This document shows, piece by piece, positions 32,259 through 39,351 of a stretch of DNA of 64,000 nucleotides. The stretch spans positions 5,770,556-5,834,555 of the forward strand of contig NZ_CM001558.1 in the NCBI RefSeq assembly GCF_000281895.1, given 5' to 3'. This DNA comes from Pseudomonas fluorescens Q2-87. GTDB lineage: Bacteria; Pseudomonadota; Gammaproteobacteria; Pseudomonadales; Pseudomonadaceae. The notes under the pieces are model-generated. The model saw only the letters and a program-made list of their open reading frames with translations, was not told the DNA's origin and ran no database searches. Both the position numbers and the translations under genes were made by a program. Positions within the stretch are counted from its first letter, which is position 1. Every line of letters starts with the position of its first letter.

Positions 32259-32499
32259 CATCAAACAGCTGATCATCGACGCCCTCGGCCTGGAGGATAT
32301 TGGCGTCGGTGACATCGGCGACCACCAGACCCTGTTCGGCGAAGGCCTGGGCCTGGATTCGGTGGACGCCCTGGAGCTTGGCCTGGCGATCCAGAAAAAG
32401 TACGGCATCAAGATAGACGCCGACGCCAAGGACACCCGTAACCACTTCAGCAATGTGGCAAGCCTTGCGGCCTTCGTCACTGCAAAAAGCGAAGCCTGA
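32239..32499 (+). CDS. Acyl carrier protein, arylpolyene type (ApeE-like)
   Basis: An 86-residue acyl carrier protein that would carry the growing polyene on a phosphopantetheine arm. The attachment site is Ser41 in GLGLDSVDALEL. Helix 2 and the acidic surface are normal. It is the first of two tandem ACP genes, 9 bp apart. Arylpolyene systems use both, one of them for the starter unit and one for elongation; which is which cannot be told from sequence. Confidence 0.9.
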   Translation: MSDLHRDIKQLIIDALGLEDIGVGDIGDHQTLFGEGLGLDSVDALELGLAIQKKYGIKIDADAKDTRNHFSNVASLAAFVTAKSEA

Positions 32500-32508
32500 G
32501 ACCAGACC

Positions 32509-32763
32509 ATGCAAACTCGTGACGATATTTTCAACACCCTGCGCGATGCTCTGGTCGAGCTCTTCGAGCTGGACGCAGAGCGTGTGACGCTGGAATCGAA
32601 CCTGTACCAGGACCTGGAAATCGACAGCATTGACGCGGTCGACCTGATCGACCACATCAAGCGCCAGACCGGCAAGAAAATCGCCGCGGAGGAATTCAAG
32701 TCCGTGCGCACCGTCAATGACGTGGTCGAGGCGGTCTATCGACTGGTCCAACCGGCCGCATGA
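32509..32763 (+). CDS. Acyl carrier protein, arylpolyene type (ApeF-like)
   Basis: Second ACP of the cluster, 84 residues, with Ser40 in EIDSIDAVDL as the phosphopantetheine site. It differs clearly from the first ACP in sequence, so the two are not a recent duplication. The stop overlaps the next start as ATGA, coupling it to the COG4648-type membrane protein. Confidence 0.9.
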   Translation: MQTRDDIFNTLRDALVELFELDAERVTLESNLYQDLEIDSIDAVDLIDHIKRQTGKKIAAEEFKSVRTVNDVVEAVYRLVQPAA

Positions 32764-33305
32764 CCCGGCTGATTGGCCTTGGCCTGCTGCTGGCGGGCCT
32801 GCTGTACCCTTTTGCGGTGTATTTCGGCATGGAGCATTTCGCCCCGTGGCAGTTCGGCCTGCTGCTGGGTAGCCTGTGGCTGGCCCGGGCTTTGCTCGGC
32901 AAAGGTGGGGCAGGCAGCCGCTGGATGGCGGTCACGGCGATTGTGTTCTGTGGATTGCTCGCTTTGTTCGACAGCCCACTCTTGCTGCGCTGGTATCCGG
33001 TGCTGATCAGCGCGTTCATGCTCGGGCTGTTCTCCCTGAGCCTGAAATACGGCCCGCCGGTAGCCGAACGCCTGGCCCGCTTGCGCGAGCCGCAGCTGCC
33101 GGCCAGAGCGGTGGTGTATACCCGCCAGGTCACGGTGGCCTGGAGTGTGTTTTTCCTGTGTAACGGTTTGCTCGCCGCCGCCCTGACCCTCTGGGCGCCG
33201 CTGAGCTGGTGGATGTTGTACACCGGCCTGATTTCCTACGGATTGATGGGGCTGCTGTTTGCCATTGAATGGCTCATACGACAACGGGTAAGAGGCCGCC
33301 CATGA
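32760..33305 (+). CDS. COG4648-family membrane protein (arylpolyene cluster)
   Basis: A 181-residue integral membrane protein with about six hydrophobic segments and the cytoplasmic LRWYPVLISAFMLGLFSLSL region, split here for length. Family members occur almost only in arylpolyene/xanthomonadin-type clusters, and their role is unknown. It overlaps both neighbours by 4 bp (ATGA). Confidence 0.8.
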   Translation: MTRLIGLGLLLAGLLYPFAVYFGMEHFAPWQFGLLLGSLWLARALLGKGGAGSRWMAVTAIVFCGLLALFDSPLLLRWYPVLISAFMLGLFSLSLKYGPPVAERLARLREPQLPARAVVYTRQVTVAWSVFFLCNGLLAAALTLWAPLSWWMLYTGLISYGLMGLLFAIEWLIRQRVRGRP

Positions 33306-34981
33306 ATTGGATAACACTTGAGCAAATGCTGCTCGAGGCTCAGCCGGAGCGCGCAGTCGCTGTCGATCCGGCGTTGAATCACGCGCAATTGCGCGATGCG
33401 GCACTGCGCCTGGCTGCCCGCCTCAAGGCCCTGGGCGTGCGGCATGTGGCCGTGCACCTGGACGATGCCGCCGACCTGGCCGTCGCCCTGCTCGGCGCCT
33501 GGCGCGCCGGTGTGCGCGTCCTGCTTCCCGCCGACCTCCAAGCGCAGACACGCCAGCGCTGGGCGACGGACGTCGACCTGTGGCTGACCGACCAACCCGG
33601 TGATACTCATCCAGGCGATCTGCAACAGGAGCCGATGGACGCCGCCGAGCTGGATCTCGACCAGTGCTGGCTGAGCCTGTGCACTTCCGGCTCCAGCGGC
33701 GAGCCTAAGCGCATCGAGAAAACCCTGCGCCAGATGAGCAACGAGGTCCATGCCCTGGAACACCTGTGGGGCGCCGACCTTGGCCCGGCCTGCATGATCG
33801 GCAGCGTCGCCGCCCAGCACATCTACGGACTGCTGTTCCGAGTACTGTGGCCGCTGTGTGCTGGACGTCCCTTCGTGCGTCGGCAACTGGCCTTCCCGGA
33901 AGACCTGCAACGCGCCAGCCGAGAGCACCCCACCTTCGCCTGGGTCGCCAGTCCGGCCCTGCTCAAGCGCATGGGCGATAACCTCGACTGGCCGGCCTTG
34001 AGCTGCGTGCGTCGGGTGTTCTCCTCTGGCGGCGCCTTGCCCACCGAGGCCGCCCAGGCTTTGCAGCAGCGCCTGGGGCAATGGCCGACGGAAATCTTTG
34101 GCAGCTCGGAAACCGGCGGCATCGCCTGGCGCCAGGGCGGCGGATTGTGGCAACCCTTTGCCGACGTGACGCTGAGCCAGGACAGCGACGGCGCCTTGCT
34201 GATCGCCTCGCCCTATTTGCCGGTCGGCCATGTGGAGCACACCGCCGACGCAGCGCGCATCGCCGAAGACGGGCGCTTTGAGCTGCTCGGACGACTGGAC
34301 CGCATCGTCAAGCTCGAGGAAAAGCGCATTTCCCTGCCGATGCTGGAACAGGCGTTGGCGGCCCACGACTGGGTCAGCGAAGCGCGACTGGGGGTGGTCC
34401 AGGAAAGTCGCGCCTCCCTCGGCGCGCTGTTGGTACTGAGCGAAAACGGCCTGCGAGCCTTGCGCAACCTGGGCCGGCGCGCCGTCACCGAAGGTCTGCG
34501 CCGGCACCTGAGCGACCATTGCGAAACCCTGGCCTTGCCAAGGCGCTGGCGCTGGCTGCGGCAGCTGCCGCTCAACGCCCAGGGCAAGCTGCCCCAGGCC
34601 GAGGTCGAAGCCCTGCTGATGTCGCCACGCCCCAAAGCCCCCGAAGTGTTGGAGCAAACTGAAACCGACGGCGAATGGAACCTGCGGCTGGTCGTACCGC
34701 CGGATCTTTCGTACTTCAGCGGTCACTTCCCCACCGCGCCGGTACTGCCGGGGGTCGTGCAGGTCGACTGGGCCATGAGCCTTGGCCAGCAATTGCTGGA
34801 CCTTCCGCCCCGGTTCGTCGGCATGGAGGTGCTGAAATTCCAGCAACTGGTGCGTCCCGGCGATGAAATCCAGCTGCACCTGCGCTTCGACCGCGAGCGC
34901 GGCAAGCTGTATTTCGCCTATCGCAATGACACGGCAGCGTGTTCCAGTGGGCGGATTGTGTTGGGGATGGCCGATGATTAA
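33302..34981 (+). CDS. Aryl acid AMP ligase fused to a dehydratase domain (ApeH-ApeI-like)
   Basis: A two-domain protein of 559 residues. Residues about 1-450 form an adenylating ligase with the phosphate-binding loop [15 protein letters not shown] near residue 126 and FGSSETGG. It should activate the aromatic starter acid and load it on an ACP. Residues about 465-559 form a FabA/FabZ-type hot-dog domain with [18 protein letters not shown], the active-site His motif, which would dehydrate beta-hydroxyacyl-ACP. In the enterobacterial ape cluster these are separate genes (apeH and apeI), so this is a fusion. It overlaps the upstream gene by 4 bp and is followed by a REP pair within the operon. 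Confidence 0.88.
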   Translation: MNWITLEQMLLEAQPERAVAVDPALNHAQLRDAALRLAARLKALGVRHVAVHLDDAADLAVALLGAWRAGVRVLLPADLQAQTRQRWATDVDLWLTDQPGDTHPGDLQQEPMDAAELDLDQCWLSLCTSGSSGEPKRIEKTLRQMSNEVHALEHLWGADLGPACMIGSVAAQHIYGLLFRVLWPLCAGRPFVRRQLAFPEDLQRASREHPTFAWVASPALLKRMGDNLDWPALSCVRRVFSSGGALPTEAAQALQQRLGQWPTEIFGSSETGGIAWRQGGGLWQPFADVTLSQDSDGALLIASPYLPVGHVEHTADAARIAEDGRFELLGRLDRIVKLEEKRISLPMLEQALAAHDWVSEARLGVVQESRASLGALLVLSENGLRALRNLGRRAVTEGLRRHLSDHCETLALPRRWRWLRQLPLNAQGKLPQAEVEALLMSPRPKAPEVLEQTETDGEWNLRLVVPPDLSYFSGHFPTAPVLPGVVQVDWAMSLGQQLLDLPPRFVGMEVLKFQQLVRPGDEIQLHLRFDRERGKLYFAYRNDTAACSSGRIVLGMADD

Positions 34982-34996
34982 TGCTCACACCGCCCT

Positions 34997-35104
34997 CCTG
35001 TGGCGAGGGAGCTTGCTCCCGCTCGAGCGCGCAGCGCTCGCCCAGGGTTCTCAAGAACTAGGGTCTGCTTCGCAGCCCAGCGGGAGCAAGCTCCCTCGCC
35101 ACAG
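34997..35104. repeat. REP pair (TGTGGCGAGGGAGC family) inside the arylpolyene operon
   Basis: Inverted pair with CCTGTGGCGAGGGAGC arms, in the only sizeable gap (161 bp) of the operon, between the ligase and glycosyltransferase genes. Such hairpins can stabilise or divide a polycistronic mRNA. Confidence 0.9.
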
Positions 35105-35142
35105 GATAGCGACGCAAAGTAGATCGGTGGAAGGTGCAAACC

Positions 35143-35877
35143 ATGCATAACCCCTGCGCCATCATCCCGGTCTACAACCACGAAACCGCCATCTCGGCTG
35201 TGGTCCAGGCGCTGCTCGCCAATGGCCTGCCCTGCGTGCTGGTGGACGATGCCAGCAGCCCGGCCTGCGCCGCCGTGCTTGATCGGCTGGCAGAGGGCGA
35301 GCGGGTTCACCTGGTCCGGCTGGCGGTCAACCAGGGCAAGGGCGGCGCGGTGATGACCGGCTTGCGAGAGGCTTCGCGCCTGGGCTTCAGCCACGCCTTG
35401 CAGGTGGACGCCGACGGCCAGCACGACCTGGGCGACGTCCAGGCTTTCATCGAGCAATCCCGGGCCCATCCGGACGCGGTGATCTGTGGTTATCCCCACT
35501 ACGACGCCAGCGTGCCGAAAGGTCGCCTGTACGCACGCTACCTGACCCACGTCATGGTCTGGATCAACAGCCTGTCCCTGCAGATTCGCGATTCCATGTG
35601 CGGCTTTCGGGTCTATCCCCTGCCGCCAACCCTGGCGCTGATCGACTCGGCCAATATCGGCAAGCGCATGGATTTCGATTCGGACATCCTCGTGCGCCTG
35701 GCCTGGCGCAATCAGCCGATGCATTGGCTGCACACCCGTGTCCACTACCCCCAGGACGGCGTATCGCACTTTCGCCTGTTCCACGACAACGTCCTGATCT
35801 CCAGCATGCACACCCGGTTGTTCTTCGGCATGCTGGCGCGTTTCCCCCTGATTCTCTGGCGACGGTGGCGAGCATGA
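35143..35877 (+). CDS. Family 2 glycosyltransferase (arylpolyene cluster)
   Basis: GT-A fold glycosyltransferase of 244 residues. It has PVYNHE at the N-terminus, LVDDAS, NQGKGGAV, and the metal-binding DADGQHD. The start at ATG 35143 has GGAAGG 8 nt before it; the frame could begin at a GTG at 35134. It corresponds to the glycosyltransferase half of the enterobacterial ApeJ protein, which is fused to an acyltransferase; here the two halves are separate genes with a 4-bp overlap. It probably builds the glycolipid anchor. Confidence 0.85.
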   Translation: MHNPCAIIPVYNHETAISAVVQALLANGLPCVLVDDASSPACAAVLDRLAEGERVHLVRLAVNQGKGGAVMTGLREASRLGFSHALQVDADGQHDLGDVQAFIEQSRAHPDAVICGYPHYDASVPKGRLYARYLTHVMVWINSLSLQIRDSMCGFRVYPLPPTLALIDSANIGKRMDFDSDILVRLAWRNQPMHWLHTRVHYPQDGVSHFRLFHDNVLISSMHTRLFFGMLARFPLILWRRWRA

Positions 35878-36818
35878 GCCTTCAGGCCGACAAGCAACAC
35901 TGGGCCGACCGCCAGGAACGCGGCAGCTTCTGGCTGATGAAACTCACGGCAATTGCCGCCAAAGTGCTGGGCCGACGGTTGCTGAGCCCGGTGCTGTACG
36001 GCATCGTCCTGTACTTTTTCATTTTTGGTCGCAGCGCTCGCCGAGCCGCCTGGCAATACCAGCAGCGCCTGGCTGACTGGAGCGGCCGCGCCGAGTTGCG
36101 CCCGACCCGCTGGCGGGTGTTCGGGCAGTTCATGGCATTTGCCGACTCACTGCTCGACAAGCTCGACGTCTGGAACGGCAAGCTGAGCATCGAGCAGATC
36201 GAAATCGTCGATACCGCGCTGCTGCGCAATCATCTTCGCGATGCGCGCGGGCAAATGCTGGTGGGCGCGCATCTGGGTAACCTGGAAATGTGTCGGGCGC
36301 TGGCAGAGTTGGGCGAGAAAGTGACCATGAACGTGCTGGTGCACACCAAGCACGCCGAGCAGTTCAATCGCTTGCTGGGCGAAGCCGGCGCCACGCACCT
36401 GCGGCTAATCCAGGTCAGCGAGCTGAACCCGGTGATCATGCTGCAACTGAGCGAACGCCTGGAGCGCGGCGAGTGGCTGGCGATTGCCGGCGACCGCGTG
36501 CCGCTGCACGGCGGGCGCAGCGTGACCGTGGATTTCATGGGCCATCCGGCTGCATTCCCCCAAGGCCCCTGGCTGATGGCCGGCCTGCTCAAATGCTCGG
36601 TCAATCTGCTGATGTGTCTCAAGCACGAGGGCCGCTATCGCGTCACCCTCGAGCCCTTCGCCGATGCCGTGACATGGAAACGCAACGACCGCGAACAAGT
36701 GATCGCCCACTGGGCCGGCCGCTATGCCGAACGCCTGGCGCAGTACTGCCTCCAGGGCCCACAACAGTGGTTCAACTTTTACCCTTTCTGGAAGACCGAT
36801 GACGATGCCCACTCTTGA
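35874..36818 (+). CDS. LpxL/HtrB-like acyltransferase (arylpolyene cluster)
   Basis: The 314-residue protein belongs to the lysophospholipid/lipid A late acyltransferase family. It has an N-terminal membrane segment (about 38-53, LYGIVLYFFIFG) and the catalytic GAHLGNLEMCR motif, with His and Glu in the HX4(D/E) arrangement. WLAIAGDRVPLHGG follows. It is the acyltransferase half of an ApeJ-type function and would transfer an acyl chain, perhaps the arylpolyene itself, to the lipid anchor. Its end overlaps the ammonia lyase gene by 20 bp. Confidence 0.82.
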   Translation: MSLQADKQHWADRQERGSFWLMKLTAIAAKVLGRRLLSPVLYGIVLYFFIFGRSARRAAWQYQQRLADWSGRAELRPTRWRVFGQFMAFADSLLDKLDVWNGKLSIEQIEIVDTALLRNHLRDARGQMLVGAHLGNLEMCRALAELGEKVTMNVLVHTKHAEQFNRLLGEAGATHLRLIQVSELNPVIMLQLSERLERGEWLAIAGDRVPLHGGRSVTVDFMGHPAAFPQGPWLMAGLLKCSVNLLMCLKHEGRYRVTLEPFADAVTWKRNDREQVIAHWAGRYAERLAQYCLQGPQQWFNFYPFWKTDDDAHS

Positions 36819-38343
36819 GCCGGTAACCTTCGGCGAACGCCCCTTGCACATCGAAGATGTGCTGGCCCTGGCCAACCGCCAGGCACCGACGCAGTTGCAG
36901 GATGATCCGGCGTTCCGCCAACGCATTGCCAAGGGTGCGCAATTCCTCGACTCCTTGCTGGACAAGGAAGGCGTGATCTACGGCGTGACCACCGGCTACG
37001 GTGATTCCTGCGTAGTGGCCGTGCCGTTGCACCACGTCGAGGCCTTGCCGCGTCATCTGTATACGTTCCATGGCTGCGGGCTGGGCAAGCTGCTGGACGC
37101 CCAGGCCACGCGCGCGGTACTGGCCGCGCGCTTGCAGTCGCTGTGCCATGGCGTGTCCGGGGTGCGGGTGGAATTGCTGGAGCGGCTCCAGGCCTTCCTC
37201 GAACATGACATCCTGCCGCTGATCCCGGAAGAAGGCTCGGTGGGCGCCAGCGGCGATCTGACGCCGCTGTCCTATGTCGCCGCCACGCTGTCCGGCGAGC
37301 GAGAAGTGATGTTCCGCGGCGAGCGCCGCTTGGCCGCCGATGTGCATCGTGAACTGGGCTGGACCCCGCTGGTGCTGCGGCCCAAGGAAGCCCTGGCGCT
37401 GATGAACGGCACCGCCGTGATGACCGGCCTGGCTTGCCTGGCCTTCGCCCGGGCCGATTACCTGCTGCAACTGGCGACCCGCATCACTGCGCTGAACGTC
37501 GTTGCCCTGCAAGGCAATCCGGAACACTTCGACGAGCGCCTGTTCGCCGCCAAGCCGCACCCGGGGCAGATGCAAGTCGCCGCGTGGCTGCGCAAGGACC
37601 TGGCCATCGACGCGCCGACCGCGCCGCTGCATCGCCTGCAGGATCGCTATTCCCTACGCTGCGCGCCCCATGTGCTTGGCGTATTGGCCGACAGCTTGAA
37701 CTGGCTGCGCTCGTTCATCGAAACCGAACTCAATAGCGCCAATGACAACCCGATCATCGACGCCGAAGCCGAGCGCGTGCTGCACGGCGGGCATTTCTAC
37801 GGCGGGCACATCGCCTTCGCCATGGACAGCCTGAAAAACCTGGTGGCCAATGTCGCCGACCTGCTGGACCGGCAGCTCGCGCTGCTGGTGGACGAGCGCT
37901 ACAACCACGGCCTGCCGAGCAACCTGTCCGGCGCCAGCGCCGAGCGGGCGATGCTCAACCATGGCTTCAAGGCCGTGCAGATCGGCACCAGCGCCTGGAC
38001 CGCCGAAGCGCTGAAAAACACCATGCCGGCGAGCGTGTTCTCGCGCTCCACCGAGTGCCACAACCAGGACAAGGTGAGCATGGGCACCATCGCCGCCCGG
38101 GATGCGATCCGTGTGCTGGAATTGACCGAGCAAGTCGCCGCCGCCACGCTGCTGGCAGCCAACCAGGGCGTGTGGCTGCGCAGCCGCGCCGAAGACGCAC
38201 GCCCCTTGCCGCCGGCCCTGGCCGCCATGCACGCGCAACTGGCCGAGGACTTCGCGCCGGTCATCGAAGACCGCGCCCTGGAAGGCGAACTGCGCCTGTG
38301 CCTGCAACGCATCGCCGAGCAACACTGGAGGCTGCATGCGTAG
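36799..38343 (+). CDS. Aromatic amino acid (histidine/tyrosine-type) ammonia lyase
   Basis: MIO-dependent lyase of the HAL/PAL/TAL family, 514 residues. The Ala150-Ser151-Gly152 triad in VGASGDLTPLSY should cyclise to the MIO prosthetic group. The catalytic Tyr segment YGVTTGYGDS and ELNSANDNPI are present. In an arylpolyene cluster it most likely deaminates tyrosine or phenylalanine to an aryl-acrylic acid that the AMP ligase can use as starter. Substrate choice cannot be settled from sequence. Enterobacterial ape clusters that use 4-hydroxybenzoate lack this gene. Start: ATG 36799 or 36805. Confidence 0.88.
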   Translation: MTMPTLEPVTFGERPLHIEDVLALANRQAPTQLQDDPAFRQRIAKGAQFLDSLLDKEGVIYGVTTGYGDSCVVAVPLHHVEALPRHLYTFHGCGLGKLLDAQATRAVLAARLQSLCHGVSGVRVELLERLQAFLEHDILPLIPEEGSVGASGDLTPLSYVAATLSGEREVMFRGERRLAADVHRELGWTPLVLRPKEALALMNGTAVMTGLACLAFARADYLLQLATRITALNVVALQGNPEHFDERLFAAKPHPGQMQVAAWLRKDLAIDAPTAPLHRLQDRYSLRCAPHVLGVLADSLNWLRSFIETELNSANDNPIIDAEAERVLHGGHFYGGHIAFAMDSLKNLVANVADLLDRQLALLVDERYNHGLPSNLSGASAERAMLNHGFKAVQIGTSAWTAEALKNTMPASVFSRSTECHNQDKVSMGTIAARDAIRVLELTEQVAAATLLAANQGVWLRSRAEDARPLPPALAAMHAQLAEDFAPVIEDRALEGELRLCLQRIAEQHWRLHA

Positions 38344-38761
38344 CCAAGGCGTGTTGCATGTCGAGACGCAGATCGTGGTGCCGTTTTTCGACGTCGATTC
38401 GATGAACGTGGTCTGGCATGGCCACTACGTCAAATACCTGGAAGTGGCCCGCTGCGCCTTGCTCGATCACATCGGCCATAATTACACCGACATGCTCGAA
38501 TCCGGCCATGCGTGGCCGGTGATCGACCTGCAACTGCGCTACGTGCGCAGCGCCGTGTTCGGACAGGCGTTGATGGTACGTGCCAGCCTGGTGGAATGGG
38601 AGAACCGGTTGAAGATCAACTACCTGATCAGCGACGCCGCCACCGGGGAACGGCTTACCCGTGCCAGTTCAGTGCAAGTGGCCGTGGACGTCGCCAGTCG
38701 CGAAATGCTGCTGGCCTCGCCGCGGGTATTTGTCGAAGCCGTTGAAAGGACGTTGCCATGA
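38336..38761 (+). CDS. 4-hydroxybenzoyl-CoA-type hot-dog thioesterase (ApeK-like)
   Basis: Acyl thioesterase of 141 residues with the hot-dog fold and the FDVDSMNVVWHGHYVKYLEV active-site pattern, in which the first Asp is catalytic in 4HBT enzymes. It probably releases or edits acyl-ACP intermediates. It overlaps the lyase gene by 8 bp and the LolA-like gene by 4 bp. Confidence 0.87.
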   Translation: MRSQGVLHVETQIVVPFFDVDSMNVVWHGHYVKYLEVARCALLDHIGHNYTDMLESGHAWPVIDLQLRYVRSAVFGQALMVRASLVEWENRLKINYLISDAATGERLTRASSVQVAVDVASREMLLASPRVFVEAVERTLP

Positions 38762-39351
38762 AGCGCCTGTGTGTCTGGCTGTTGCTGTGCGGCCTGGCGC
38801 CCTTGGCCCAGGCGTTCGACCTGCAACAGCTGAGCGACCAACTGGCCCGCCCGGAGGTGATCCACGGGCAGTTCATCCAGGAAAAACACCTGCGCGCCCT
38901 GCCCCAGCCCCTGACCAGCAAGGGCCGTTTCGTATTGGCGAAAAACCACGGCCTGCTCTGGCTGTTGCAGACGCCGTTGCAACAGGACTATCGCATCACC
39001 GCTCAAGGCATCGCCCGACGGGACGGCAGCGCCTGGCAGATGCTGCCGAACAAGAGTGCCGGCGCCGAACAGAACCGGTTGTTCCTGGCCGTATTGCAGG
39101 GCGACAGCAGTGGCTTGCAGCGGGACTTCGAACTGAGCCTGGCGGGCGAGCCGCAGCAGTGGAAGCTCACCCTGACCCCGCGCTCGGTGCTGCTCAAACA
39201 GGTCTTCAACCAGATCAACATCGACGGCGGCGAACTGGTGCAACGCATCGAACTGCTGGAAACCCAGGGCGACAGCACGGTCCTGCGCATGCAAGACGCT
39301 ACCCGCGCGCAACCCTTGAGCGAAGCGGAGCAACATGATTTTGCCGAGTGA
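38758..39351 (+). CDS. LolA-like outer membrane lipoprotein carrier (ApeL-like)
   Basis: Periplasmic LolA-fold protein of 197 residues with a signal peptide (about 1-20, cut near AQA-F). The mature part shows the QLARPEVIHGQFIQEKHLRAL pattern of this branch, split here as HGQFIQEKHLRAL. By family analogy it binds an acylated molecule in the periplasm and may carry the polyene glycolipid to the outer membrane together with the MMPL protein encoded next. Confidence 0.85.
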   Translation: MKRLCVWLLLCGLAPLAQAFDLQQLSDQLARPEVIHGQFIQEKHLRALPQPLTSKGRFVLAKNHGLLWLLQTPLQQDYRITAQGIARRDGSAWQMLPNKSAGAEQNRLFLAVLQGDSSGLQRDFELSLAGEPQQWKLTLTPRSVLLKQVFNQINIDGGELVQRIELLETQGDSTVLRMQDATRAQPLSEAEQHDFAE

